Source: Micromonospora sp. CB01531 (GTDB lineage Bacteria; Actinomycetota; Actinomycetes; Mycobacteriales; Micromonosporaceae). From it: a stretch of 64,000 bases of DNA. Each line of letters opens with the position of its first letter. The stretch's first letter is position 1. Under the pieces are notes generated by a model. The model worked only from the letters and a program-made list of their open reading frames with translations, searched no databases and had not been told where the DNA came from. Position numbers and translations under genes: made by a program. This document shows positions 49,178 through 56,980 of this stretch, in pieces. Where the stretch lies: positions 168,112 through 232,111 of the forward strand of contig NZ_LWLS01000138.1 of the NCBI RefSeq assembly GCF_001905095.1, in the 5' to 3' direction.

Positions 49178-50650
49178 TCAGCCCAGGGTCGCCAGCCAGC
49201 GCAGCAGCCCGCGTACGCCCCAGCCGGTGGCGCCCCGGGTCAGCTCGCCGTGCACGTCCTCCGACCACGAGGGGGCGGACATGTCCACATGCACCCAGCG
49301 GTCCCGCAGGTCACCGGTGAACTCGCGGAGGAAGAGCGCGGCCACGACGGAGCCGGCGCCCCGGTCCGGGGAGCTGTGCAGGTCGGCCACGTCGCTGCCC
49401 AGGTACTCGACGTAGTCGGTGGGCAGCGGCATCCGCCAGGCGCGCTCGCCGGCCGCCTCGATCGCCGTCAGCAGGTCGGCGGCGAGCTGGTCGTTCTCGC
49501 TGTACAGGGCGCCGTGCCGCTTGCCCAGCGCCACCGCGTTCGCGCCGGTCAGGGTGGCCAGGTCGACCAGCAGGTCGGGGCGGAGCTCGCGCTCCGCGTA
49601 CGCCAACGCGTCGGCCAGCACCAGCCGCCCTTCGGCGTCGGAGTTGGTGCTCTCGCTGGTCAGGCCGCCGTAGTGACGAATGATGTCGCCGGGGCGGAAC
49701 GCCGAGCCACTGACCATGTTCTCGGCGAGCGGCGCGAGCGTGGTGACCCGCACCGGCAGCCGCAGCGCGGCGGCGCCCAGGGTCGCGGCGACCACCGCGG
49801 CGGCGCCCGCCATGTCCTTACGCATCAGCTTCATGGCCGGCACCGGCTTGATCGACAGGCCGCCCGTGTCGAAGGTGATCCCCTTGCCGACCAGCACCAC
49901 GTGGGTACGCGCGTCCGCCGGCCGCCAGTCCAGCTCGACCAGACGGGGGCCGCTGGCCGAGCCGCCGCCGACGGCGAGGATGCCGCCGAAGCCCTCCGCC
50001 GCCAGTTCCTCCGGCCCGCGTACCCGCAGGTGCAGGTCGGGACGGTCGGTCGCCGCGGCCGCGACCTGAGCGGCGAACCAGTCCGGGTTCTTGGTCGAGG
50101 AGGGGGTGTTGGTCAGGTCGCGGGCCAGCCAGGTCATCTCGGCGGTGGTCCGGGCGGCCGCCAGGGTCGGGGCGAGCGCGTCCGGGTCGCGCACCACGAC
50201 GTCCACCTCGGCCAGCGCGGGCGTCCCGCCGGCCTCGGTCAGCCGGAACCGGTAGGAGCCCAGCAGCAGCCCCTCGACCAGGCCGCGGAGCGCCTCCGCC
50301 GCGTCCGCCGGGAGGGCCACCGTGACGTACGTCTCATCCTTGGCGGCGCGGGCCAGCGCCGCGCCCGCGCTCCGCCAGCCGTGCTCGTCGCCGTCGCCGA
50401 CGCCGAGCAGCACCAGGCGCGCGGGCGTGCCACCCGGGCGCAGGTGCTCCCGGACCTCGCCCGCGGCACCGGTCAGCCGGGCGGCGGGGAGCAGCGCGGC
50501 CGCCTCGGCCCGGATGTCGTCGCCGGGCGGCGAGGCGGTGGGGACCAGCGCGGGCGGGCGGTCCGGCCCTTCGGGACGAACGGGCAGGACGAGGGTGTCG
50601 AGCCGCTCGGGCTCGCGCACCAGACGAATGGCCAGCACGCTGGACCGCAC
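49178..50650 (-). CDS. pepA: Leucyl aminopeptidase (M17)
   Basis: A 490-residue two-zinc cytosol aminopeptidase. Catalytic motifs: VGKGITFDTGGLSIKP, KLMRKDMAGAAAVVAATLGA and NTDAEGRL-type NSDAEGRLVLADALAYAE, with Lys, Asp, Glu ligands intact. Hexameric enzyme releasing N-terminal Leu and other residues; some members also bind DNA. Start GTG 50650 follows GGAG directly. The N-terminal macro-like domain of about 170 residues is complete. Gene flanked by hairpins and by a convergent O-methyltransferase. Confidence 0.92.
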   Translation of the reverse strand: MRSSVLAIRLVREPERLDTLVLPVRPEGPDRPPALVPTASPPGDDIRAEAAALLPAARLTGAAGEVREHLRPGGTPARLVLLGVGDGDEHGWRSAGAALARAAKDETYVTVALPADAAEALRGLVEGLLLGSYRFRLTEAGGTPALAEVDVVVRDPDALAPTLAAARTTAEMTWLARDLTNTPSSTKNPDWFAAQVAAAATDRPDLHLRVRGPEELAAEGFGGILAVGGGSASGPRLVELDWRPADARTHVVLVGKGITFDTGGLSIKPVPAMKLMRKDMAGAAAVVAATLGAAALRLPVRVTTLAPLAENMVSGSAFRPGDIIRHYGGLTSESTNSDAEGRLVLADALAYAERELRPDLLVDLATLTGANAVALGKRHGALYSENDQLAADLLTAIEAAGERAWRMPLPTDYVEYLGSDVADLHSSPDRGAGSVVAALFLREFTGDLRDRWVHVDMSAPSWSEDVHGELTRGATGWGVRGLLRWLATLG

Positions 50651-50701
50651 CTCCGAAAAGTTCTCAAAACGGGATAACTCGCCGAAGCGAGCCGACGAAG
50701 G

Positions 50702-50734
50702 CCCTGAGCCACCGGCGTTGCCGGTGGCTCAGGG
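50702..50734 (-). terminator. Hairpin terminator after DUF3117 gene
   Basis: Perfect 15-base arms CCCTGAGCCACCGGC (50702-50716) and GCCGGTGGCTCAGGG (50720-50734) with a three-base loop, 48 bases after the DUF3117 stop on the minus strand. Confidence 0.8.
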
Positions 50735-50781
50735 TAGGACGAACCGCTCGCGCGACCCGGGCCGCGCGGACCGCTCCTCGC

Positions 50782-50949
50782 TCAGCCGGCGGCCGCCTTC
50801 AGCGCGTCACCCAGCGCGGTGGCCTCGTCGGGAGTCATCTCGACGACGAGCCGGCCACCACCCTCCAGCGGGACCCGCATGACGATGCCCCGGCCCTCCT
50901 TGGTGACTTCCAGCGGACCGTCGCCCGTCCGCGGCTTCATCGCCGCCAT
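50782..50949 (-). CDS. DUF3117 domain protein
   Basis: A 55-residue protein starting MAAMKPRTGDGPLEVTKEG, with IVMRVPLEGGGRLVVEMTPD and an Ala-rich end. This matches the short, highly conserved actinobacterial DUF3117 family (M. tuberculosis Rv1211) in both length and sequence. The ATG at 50949 has GGGGAG eight bases upstream. In mycobacteria it follows tagA; here Tag is 2.6 kb away because PaaX and enoyl-CoA hydratase genes intervene. Function unknown. Confidence 0.9.
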   Translation of the reverse strand: MAAMKPRTGDGPLEVTKEGRGIVMRVPLEGGGRLVVEMTPDEATALGDALKAAAG

Positions 50950-51139
50950 GTTGTCTCCCCTCAGACCTACACCAGGGTCGGTGGGTTGCCCCACAGCCAC
51001 TTCGCCATAACCACCCGCAACCATCGCGGGGGCGTCGACCAACGATTTTCCCTGATGAACACCGCCGGACCCAAACCGAAGCAGCATTGATGTAACAGCA
51101 TCTAGCATATCTTGGATAGGCCTGTCACAATGTGCGGTC

Positions 51140-51958
51140 ATGCAGGCACGGTCGGCACTCTTCGACCTGTACGGCGACCATCTCCGGGCGAGGGGTGGGC
51201 GCGCACCGGTCGCCGCCCTGGTCAAGCTGCTGGCGCCGCTCGGGATCGCCCCTCCAGCCGTCCGCACCGCGGTCTCCCGGATGGTCCGCCAGGGCTGGCT
51301 CGATCCGCTCCGGCTCGCCACCGGGCCCGGCTATTCGATCACGCCAAAAGCGGCCCGGCGACTCGACGAGGCGGCCTCCCGGATCTACCGCACCGGGCGG
51401 CACAGCTGGGACGGGCGGTTCGACCTGCTGGTGCTGGAGGCCCCGACCTCCCGGCGGGACCGGCAGCGGCTCGCCGCCAACCTGACCTTCCTCGGCTACG
51501 GCACGCTCGACGACTGCACCTGGGTGGCCACCCGCCCTGGTGAGGACGTCGACGTCCTGCTCGCCGAGGCGGGCGTGCACTACGAGCGGTTCACCGCGGC
51601 CCACGCCGCCGGCAACCCCGGCGCGATGGGGGTGGTCCGCCGGGCCTGGGACCTGGCCGAGATCGGCCGGGCGTACGAGCGGTTCGTCGCGGAGCAGAAG
51701 CCCCTGCTGTCCGGCGTCACCGTGCGCAGCAGCGACGAGGAGGCGTACGCGGCCCGGTTCCGGCTCGTGCACGCGTGGCGTACCTTCCTCTTCCGGGATC
51801 CGCAGCTGCCCCCGGCGCTGCTTCCCGAGCGCTGGCCGGGCACCAACGCGGCCGGTTTCTTCGACCGGCACGCGGCCCGGCTCCGGCCGGCCGCCGACCG
51901 GTACGTCGAGCACTGCCTCGACGCCAGCAACCGCCTCGCCCGACAGAAGGGTCGTTAG
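51140..51958 (+). CDS. PaaX family transcriptional regulator
   Basis: A 272-residue PaaX-type repressor: N-terminal winged helix (LFDLYGDHLRARGGRAPVAA, VRTAVSRMVRQGWLDPLRLA) and the PaaX_C part (WLDPL... LVHAWRTFLFRDPQLPPALL, ERWPG). Classic PaaX responds to phenylacetyl-CoA and controls phenylacetate degradation. The next gene, three bases away, is an enoyl-CoA hydratase/isomerase, so they probably share a transcript. The 100 bases upstream are AT-rich (AGCATCTAGCATATCTTGG) and hold the promoter. Confidence 0.88.
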   Translation: MQARSALFDLYGDHLRARGGRAPVAALVKLLAPLGIAPPAVRTAVSRMVRQGWLDPLRLATGPGYSITPKAARRLDEAASRIYRTGRHSWDGRFDLLVLEAPTSRRDRQRLAANLTFLGYGTLDDCTWVATRPGEDVDVLLAEAGVHYERFTAAHAAGNPGAMGVVRRAWDLAEIGRAYERFVAEQKPLLSGVTVRSSDEEAYAARFRLVHAWRTFLFRDPQLPPALLPERWPGTNAAGFFDRHAARLRPAADRYVEHCLDASNRLARQKGR

Positions 51959-51961
51959 AAC

Positions 51962-52753
51962 GTGACCGAGCCGCTGCTCGTCGACCGCACCGACGCCGTC
52001 GTCACCCTGACGCTGAACCGCCCGAACGCGATGAACTCGCTGGACGTGTCGCTCAAGGAGGCGCTCCGCGACACCCTCGCCGAGCTGGAGACCGACCGGT
52101 CCTGCCGGGCGGTCGTGCTGGCCGGGGCGGGCGGCTCGTTCAGCGCCGGGCAGGACCTGCGGGAGCACGTGCAGACCCTCGAATCCACCGACACCGACCA
52201 GCTGGCCACCGTGCGGGCCCACTACAACCCGATCGCCGCCCGGCTGGCCAACCTGCCCAAGCCGGTGGTCGCCGCGGTCCGGGGCATGGCTGCCGGGGCC
52301 GGCGCCTCGCTGGCGTTCCTCGCCGACTTCCGGATCGGCGGGCCGAAGACGAAGTTCCTGATGGCCTTCGCCGGAGTCGGGCTCGCCGCCGACACCGGTG
52401 CCTCCTGGACGCTGCCCCGGCTCGTCGGGCACGCCAAGGCCGTCGAACTGCTGATGCTCGCCGAGCCGGTGGGCGCCGAGGAGGCGAACCGGCTGGGCCT
52501 GCTCACCCGCCTGGTGGACGACGACGAGCAGGTGCTGCCGGCCGCGCAGGAGCTGGCCACCCGGCTCGCCGCCGGCCCGACCGTCGCGTACGGGGCGATC
52601 AAGCGCCAGCTCTCCATCGCCGACGCCGGCACCCTCGCCGACGCCCTCGCGGCCGAGGCGCAGGCGCAGTCGATCTGCGGCGCCACCGCCGACCACAAGG
52701 CGGCCACCATGGCATTCGTCAACAAGCAGAAGCCGGTCTTCGAGGGGCGCTGA
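51962..52753 (+). CDS. Enoyl-CoA hydratase/isomerase, PaaG-like
   Basis: A 263-residue crotonase-fold protein: VTLTLNRPNAMNSLDVSLK, AGAGGSFSAGQDLREH, VVAAVRGMAAGAGASLAFLA (oxyanion hole) and LAADTGASWTLPRLVG. The Asp of GLAADTG matches PaaG and other isomerases that lack the second hydratase Glu, so an isomerase role in phenylacetate catabolism (ring-1,2-epoxyphenylacetyl-CoA isomerase) is plausible and fits the adjacent PaaX regulator. Other paa genes are not in the window. Start GTG directly after the PaaX stop. Confidence 0.85.
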   Translation: MTEPLLVDRTDAVVTLTLNRPNAMNSLDVSLKEALRDTLAELETDRSCRAVVLAGAGGSFSAGQDLREHVQTLESTDTDQLATVRAHYNPIAARLANLPKPVVAAVRGMAAGAGASLAFLADFRIGGPKTKFLMAFAGVGLAADTGASWTLPRLVGHAKAVELLMLAEPVGAEEANRLGLLTRLVDDDEQVLPAAQELATRLAAGPTVAYGAIKRQLSIADAGTLADALAAEAQAQSICGATADHKAATMAFVNKQKPVFEGR

Positions 52754-52772
52754 CCCGTCGCGCGCTTCGGAC

Positions 52773-52798
52773 GGCCACGCGCTTCGGACGGCGTGGCC
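52773..52798 (+). terminator. Hairpin after the enoyl-CoA hydratase
   Basis: Arms GGCCACGC (52773-52780) and GCGTGGCC (52791-52798). The same place has a 17-base tandem duplication, CGCGCTTCGGACGGC at 52761-52775 and 52778-52792, so the stem may have arisen by duplication. Confidence 0.6.
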
Positions 52799-52870
52799 CT
52801 CCGGCGTCGCATGCGCCCTCTTTCCAGCAATCAGACACCGCCGGGCGGGAGGTAACCGGACCGACCGGGG

Positions 52871-53491
52871 TCAGTCGTCCTCTTCGGGATCCTGGTTGGC
52901 CGCCACGCCGAGCACGTACGCCTGCATGGCCAGCTCGTCGCCGGTGGGCGAGACGAAGGCGGGCAGCTCGCGGGGGCCCAGTTCCTGCACGTACGACCAG
53001 AAGAGCCGGACCGCCTCGGCGGGCGAGGCCGCCTCGATCGGCAGGTCGAGGCTGACCAGCCAGGACCGCCGGGCGGGCGGCGGGCCGAGCAGGGCGGCCA
53101 GCTGCCCCCAGGCCGTTAGGTCCAGCCCGGTCACCGGCCCGTCGAGGGCCACGTCGTCCACCGGCACCGGCTCGTCGAGCACCCGCCGGGTGTACGACAC
53201 GACGAGCTCCCCCGGGCCGGCCTCGGACAGCGGGTCGTCCGGGTCCTCCCGGGTCTCCGCGGTGGCCAGGGCGACCCGGCCGAGCGCCACCAGCCGCAGC
53301 GGCTCGTCGACCAACACGGCGACCGGGTCACCGGGCCGGGGCCGGGCGACGCCGTCCAGCCCGGTGAGCTCCAGGGTGTCGTGGTGCACCAGCCGCTCGG
53401 CCTCGTACCGTTCGGCGGGCAGCAGCACCGCCCAGGCGCCGGACACGGTGCTCTCGGTCGTCCCGCTCGTACGGAGCTCGGTGTCGGTCAT
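52871..53491 (-). CDS. Hypothetical protein
   Basis: A 206-residue acidic soluble protein. It opens MTDTELRTSGTTESTVSGAW, has YEAERLVHHDTLELTGLDGV and PGELVVSYTRRVLDEPVPVD, and ends ELAMQAYVLGVAANQDPEED. The pattern of an EVE/PUA-like small barrel (LVDEPLRLVALGRVAL) is suggestive but not decisive. The ATG at 53491 is supported by a GGGA-containing upstream site; an upstream frame start would add a non-conserved leader. It follows the tag gene by 63 bases. Family not recognised. Confidence 0.68.
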   Translation of the reverse strand: MTDTELRTSGTTESTVSGAWAVLLPAERYEAERLVHHDTLELTGLDGVARPRPGDPVAVLVDEPLRLVALGRVALATAETREDPDDPLSEAGPGELVVSYTRRVLDEPVPVDDVALDGPVTGLDLTAWGQLAALLGPPPARRSWLVSLDLPIEAASPAEAVRLFWSYVQELGPRELPAFVSPTGDELAMQAYVLGVAANQDPEEDD

Positions 53492-53554
53492 GGCGTCAAT
53501 CCCATCACGCCGGGACGGTGCTGGTCCCGGCACGTCCGCCGGACGCCGCCGGCG

Positions 53555-54139
53555 TCACGTCCCGACCGTGTCGAGGTTCACGTGGCAGCCGGCGAGGTGG
53601 TCGTCCACCATGCCGGTGGCCTGCATCAGCGCGTACGCGGTGGTGGGGCCGACGAAGCGGAAGCCCTGCTTCTTGAGCGCCTTGGCCAGCGCGGTCGACT
53701 CCGGGGTGAGCGCCGGCACCTCGGTGAACGACCGGGGCCGGGCCCGCCGAGGCGGCGGCGCGTAGGACCAGAGCAGCGCGGAGAGGCCGCCGGGCAGCTC
53801 CAGGGCGGCCCGGGCGTTGGCGACGGCGGCTTCGATCTTGGCCCGGTTGCGGACGATCCCGGCGTCGGCCAGCAGCCGGGCCACGTCGGCCTCGCCGTAG
53901 CCGGCGACCTTATCGATCCGGAACTCGTCGAAGGCGAGCCGGAACGCCGGCCGCTTGCGCAGGATGGTCAGCCAGGACAGGCCGGACTGGAACGCCTCCA
54001 GGGTCAGCCGCTCGTAGAGCGCGTCGTCGCCACGGAGCGGCCGGCCCCACTCCCCGTCGTGATAGACGGCGTAGTCCGGGGTGCTAGCTCCCCAGGCGCA
54101 GCGGTGCAGCCCGTCGGCGCCGATCACCAGGTCAGTCAC
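53555..54139 (-). CDS. tag: DNA-3-methyladenine glycosylase I
   Basis: A 194-residue Tag enzyme, which removes 3-methyladenine from alkylated DNA. Family motifs: HRCAWGASTPDYAVYHDGEW, LERLTLEAFQSGLSW-type LYERLTLEAFQSGLSWLTIL, and GFRFVGPTTAYALMQATGMV. Zinc ligands Cys (RCAWG), His (YHDGEW), His and Cys (DHLAGCH) are all present. The GTG at 54139 precedes VTDLVIGADGLHRCAWG. In mycobacteria (tagA, Rv1210) it is also next to the DivIVA-like gene, as here with an SRPBCC gene between. Confidence 0.93.
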   Translation of the reverse strand: MTDLVIGADGLHRCAWGASTPDYAVYHDGEWGRPLRGDDALYERLTLEAFQSGLSWLTILRKRPAFRLAFDEFRIDKVAGYGEADVARLLADAGIVRNRAKIEAAVANARAALELPGGLSALLWSYAPPPRRARPRSFTEVPALTPESTALAKALKKQGFRFVGPTTAYALMQATGMVDDHLAGCHVNLDTVGT

Positions 54140-54193
54140 GGCGTCAAGGCTAGGCCGACCCACCGACAACGAGCGACGACGGCCCCCGCGGGC

Positions 54194-54688
54194 TCAGGGC
54201 AGCCGGCCCTGCTCGACCAGCCGGGCGAACTTCTTCAGCGCCTGGGTGAGGCTGAACTTCGAGCCGGGCCAGAGCACCGGCCAGGCCACCCGGCCGGCGG
54301 TCCCGCCGGGCAGGTGGAACCACTCGTGCCAGACCACCTGGGTCCGGTCCCGCTCCACCGGGGTGCAACGCAGCACCCCGGGACCGCGCAGCAGCTTGCC
54401 GCAGTGAACCACGCCGACCTCGTACGGGGCGTCCACCCGGACCACCCGCATCTCGTCCCGCAGCACTGCCGGGCCGAGCGTGGTGACCGCCTCGACCAGG
54501 CTCCCCTCGCCGCCGTCGCCCTCCACCACCCGCACCGTGGTGAGCGGGATCCAGTCGGACTGCCGTTCCCAGGCGGTCAGCGCGGCGAAGACCCGCTCGG
54601 CCGGCGCATCGACGATCACCGTCGCGGTGACCTCGGCGGCACCGGGTTGGGCCGCCTCGCCGAGCGATTCGCCCTCCGGGCCGGTCAC
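54194..54688 (-). CDS. SRPBCC family protein
   Basis: A 164-residue START/SRPBCC-fold protein: VTATVIVDAPAERVFAALTA, WERQSDWIPLTTVRVVEGDG, VVRVDAPYEVGVVHCGKLLR and VVWHEWFHLPGGTAGRVAWP. The fold carries a hydrophobic ligand cavity; the ligand is unknown. Start GTG 54688 overlaps the stop of the DivIVA-like gene (GTGA), so the two are coupled. A further upstream Val is encoded by GTC and cannot initiate. Confidence 0.82.
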   Translation of the reverse strand: MTGPEGESLGEAAQPGAAEVTATVIVDAPAERVFAALTAWERQSDWIPLTTVRVVEGDGGEGSLVEAVTTLGPAVLRDEMRVVRVDAPYEVGVVHCGKLLRGPGVLRCTPVERDRTQVVWHEWFHLPGGTAGRVAWPVLWPGSKFSLTQALKKFARLVEQGRLP

Positions 54689-55446
54689 GCCGACTCCGAG
54701 CGGACCACCGCGCCGCGCTCCCGCTCGCCGTCGGGGGCCGGGGCGGTCGCCCCGGTCGGACCACCGGCCGGGGTGCCGGCGGCCGGGTTGGAGGTGGGGC
54801 CGGCCGGCGGCCGGCCGGCGGCGGCCCGACCGGCCGCTGCCTCGTCGGCGGGTGCCGCGACCGGGGCTACCGGGCCGGGGGGCACCGGGGTGTCCGAGGG
54901 GAGCATCGCCTCGTCCTCCACCGCCGCGGCGGCCGGTGCCGCGGCCAGCCCCGCCTCGGCGGTCAGCGCGTCCGTCGAACTGTCGGCGGCCGGCGCGTCG
55001 GCGGAGGTCCCGGTGGTCTCGCCGGCCCCGTCGGCCGGGGCGTCGGCGGGGCTGCTCCCGGCGGTCGGGCTGTCGGCCGGCTCCGTGCCGGCGGCCTGCT
55101 CCCGGGTCCGGCGCAGCGCGTCGGCCTCCTCGGTCCGCCCCGCCCGGAGCGCGGCGAGCTCGGCCTCGAGCACGCCGATCAGCTCGGACTTGTAGCCGAT
55201 GTCGTACGCGGCCCGGCGCATCGCCTGGTCGACCTGGGCCATCCGATAGCCGCGCAGCGCGGTGTCGAAGCGCACCTCGGCGATGTCCGACTCGTCCAGC
55301 GGGCGGCTGCCCGGCAGGGGCACGGCCCACCCGTCCGGCTCGGTGGGCACCAGGCCCGGGTCCCGCCCGGAGACCAGCACCGTCACCCCGAACACCACCG
55401 CCGCGACGGTCAGCGCCACGACCAAGAGGAGCAGAACGTCACCCAT
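54685..55446 (-). CDS. DivIVA domain-containing membrane protein
   Basis: A 253-residue protein with one N-terminal membrane helix (VLLLLVVALTVAAVVFGVTV), then a DivIVA-type segment (EVRFDTALRGYRMAQVDQAM, YDIGYKSELIGVLEAELAAL) and a long low-complexity Ala/Pro/Gly/Thr tail. It corresponds in position to M. tuberculosis Rv1209. DivIVA-type segments act in polar growth and cell-wall assembly, but this short one may not oligomerise as DivIVA does. The ATG at 55446 starts at MGDVLLLLVV; a more upstream start is possible. Confidence 0.8.
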   Translation of the reverse strand: MGDVLLLLVVALTVAAVVFGVTVLVSGRDPGLVPTEPDGWAVPLPGSRPLDESDIAEVRFDTALRGYRMAQVDQAMRRAAYDIGYKSELIGVLEAELAALRAGRTEEADALRRTREQAAGTEPADSPTAGSSPADAPADGAGETTGTSADAPAADSSTDALTAEAGLAAAPAAAAVEDEAMLPSDTPVPPGPVAPVAAPADEAAAGRAAAGRPPAGPTSNPAAGTPAGGPTGATAPAPDGERERGAVVRSESA

Positions 55447-55607
55447 GGGGAGATCGTGGCATGCGGGCGCGCATCGGGCGAGCCCTCCACCCGCACCGAT
55501 CATGATTCGAAACCCGGCGTACCGGGCGGGCCGGCCGGGGACCGACCGGATAGCGTCGGGGGCGCCCGGCGGACGACCGGAGCCGGGGCGGAGATCAGGA
55601 GGCGGGC

Positions 55608-56477
55608 ATGGCCGGGGCGCTGCGGCTCGGTGGGCGGACCTTCTCCCCCGGCGAGCTGGTGGTGATGGCGATCGTCAACCGCACCCCGGACTCGTTCTTC
55701 GACCGGGGTGCCACCTTCGCGCAGGACAGCGCGCTGCGGGCGGTGGAACGGGCGGTGACCGAGGGCGCCGGGATCATCGACATCGGCGGGGTGAAGGCCG
55801 GTCCGGGCGACGAGGTCGACGTGGCCGAGGAGATCCGCCGGACGGTGGACACCATCGCCGCCGTCCGGGCCGCGTTCCCCGACGTGGTCATCTCGATCGA
55901 CACCTGGCGGGCCGAGGTGGCTGTGGAGGCGGTGGCGGCCGGCGCCGACCTGCTCAACGACACCTGGTCGGGGGCGGACCCGGCGCTGGCCCGGGTCGCC
56001 GCGGAGACCGGTGCCGGGCTGGTCTGCTCGCACGCCGGCGGGCTCACCCCGCGGACCCGGCCGCACCGCGCCGCGTTCGACGACGTGGTGGCCGACGTGG
56101 TCGCCACGGTGACCGGGCTCGCCGACCGGGCGGTGGCCCTCGGCGTACGCCCGGACGGGATCCTGATCGACCCGGCGCACGACTTCGGCAAGAACACCCG
56201 GCACTCCCTGGAGATCACCCGCCGGCTCGGCGAGCTCACCGACACCGGGTGGCCGCTGCTGGTCGCCCTGTCGAACAAGGACTTCATCGGCGAGACGCTG
56301 GACCTGCCGGTGCCGGACCGGCTGGAGGGCACCCTGGCCGCCACCGCAGTCTCGGCCTGGCTCGGCGCCCGGGTGTTCCGCGCCCACCAGGTCCGCGAGA
56401 CCCGCCGGGTGCTGGACATGGTCGCCTCGATCAAGGGGGACCGGCCGCCGGCCCTGACCCGCCGCGGCCTGGCCTGA
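55608..56477 (+). CDS. folP2: Dihydropteroate synthase homologue, FolP2 type
   Basis: A 289-residue TIM-barrel DHPS relative: VVMAIVNRTPDSFFDRGATF, GAGIIDIGGVKAGPGDEVDV, VISIDTWRAEVAVEAVAAGA and ILIDPAHDFGKNTRHSLEIT. The first motif reads NRTPDSFFDRG, where true FolP has NVTPDSFSDGG; this matches FolP2 (Rv1207), which in mycobacteria lacks ordinary folate-pathway activity. The synteny with the Tag and DivIVA-like genes supports the same identification. AGGAGG is six bases before the ATG. The glucosyl-3-phosphoglycerate synthase gene that follows folP2 in mycobacteria is absent here. Confidence 0.86.
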   Translation: MAGALRLGGRTFSPGELVVMAIVNRTPDSFFDRGATFAQDSALRAVERAVTEGAGIIDIGGVKAGPGDEVDVAEEIRRTVDTIAAVRAAFPDVVISIDTWRAEVAVEAVAAGADLLNDTWSGADPALARVAAETGAGLVCSHAGGLTPRTRPHRAAFDDVVADVVATVTGLADRAVALGVRPDGILIDPAHDFGKNTRHSLEITRRLGELTDTGWPLLVALSNKDFIGETLDLPVPDRLEGTLAATAVSAWLGARVFRAHQVRETRRVLDMVASIKGDRPPALTRRGLA

Positions 56478-56483
56478 GCCAGG

Positions 56484-56861
56484 TCACGTCCAGCGGAGGA
56501 TGTTCTTCCGCCAGGCGTAGAGGATGCCGAGCGCCACCACGGCGACGAAGACGGCCATCTCCACCACCGTCGTCACGCCGAACCCGGGCCGGTCGAAGAC
56601 CAGCGCCCAGGGGAAGAGGAAGACCGCCTCGACCGCGAAGAGCACGTACAGGTACGCGTAGACGTAGTACCTGATCTGCATCTGCGCCCAGTCGCCGCCG
56701 ACCGGGTCGAGGCCGCACTCATAGCTGGCCCGCTTCCCCCAGGGATCGGCCGGACGGCTGGGACGTAACACCCGATTGGCTGAGAACGCCGTGACGAAGA
56801 AGAGCACGGCGGCGAGCAGCAGGAGACCGAGGGTGGCGTACGAGCCGAGATAACCGGTCAC
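56484..56861 (-). CDS. nuoA: NADH-quinone oxidoreductase subunit A-like (orphan)
   Basis: A 125-residue NuoA: three membrane helices (YATLGLLLLAAVLFFVTAF, YLYVLFAVEAVFLFPWALVF, VVEMAVFVAVVALGILYAW) and the conserved loop KRASYECGLDPVGGDWAQMQ, with RYYVYAYLY. It normally begins the 14-gene nuo operon; no other nuo gene is adjacent. The GTG at 56861 is chosen because upstream codons are not conserved and would extend a hydrophilic leader. It ends six bases from the convergent folP2 gene. It may be a second, solitary copy. Confidence 0.87.
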   Translation of the reverse strand: MTGYLGSYATLGLLLLAAVLFFVTAFSANRVLRPSRPADPWGKRASYECGLDPVGGDWAQMQIRYYVYAYLYVLFAVEAVFLFPWALVFDRPGFGVTTVVEMAVFVAVVALGILYAWRKNILRWT

Positions 56862-56980
56862 GGTCGGGAGCCTACCGCTCCTCCCGCCGGCGGTCCCGAA
56901 CGCAGGTTTGTTTCGTTTTGGGTCCAACGCCCGATGACAACAATGGCCGAAAAACGGAAACGAGCCTCACCGGAGGACAG

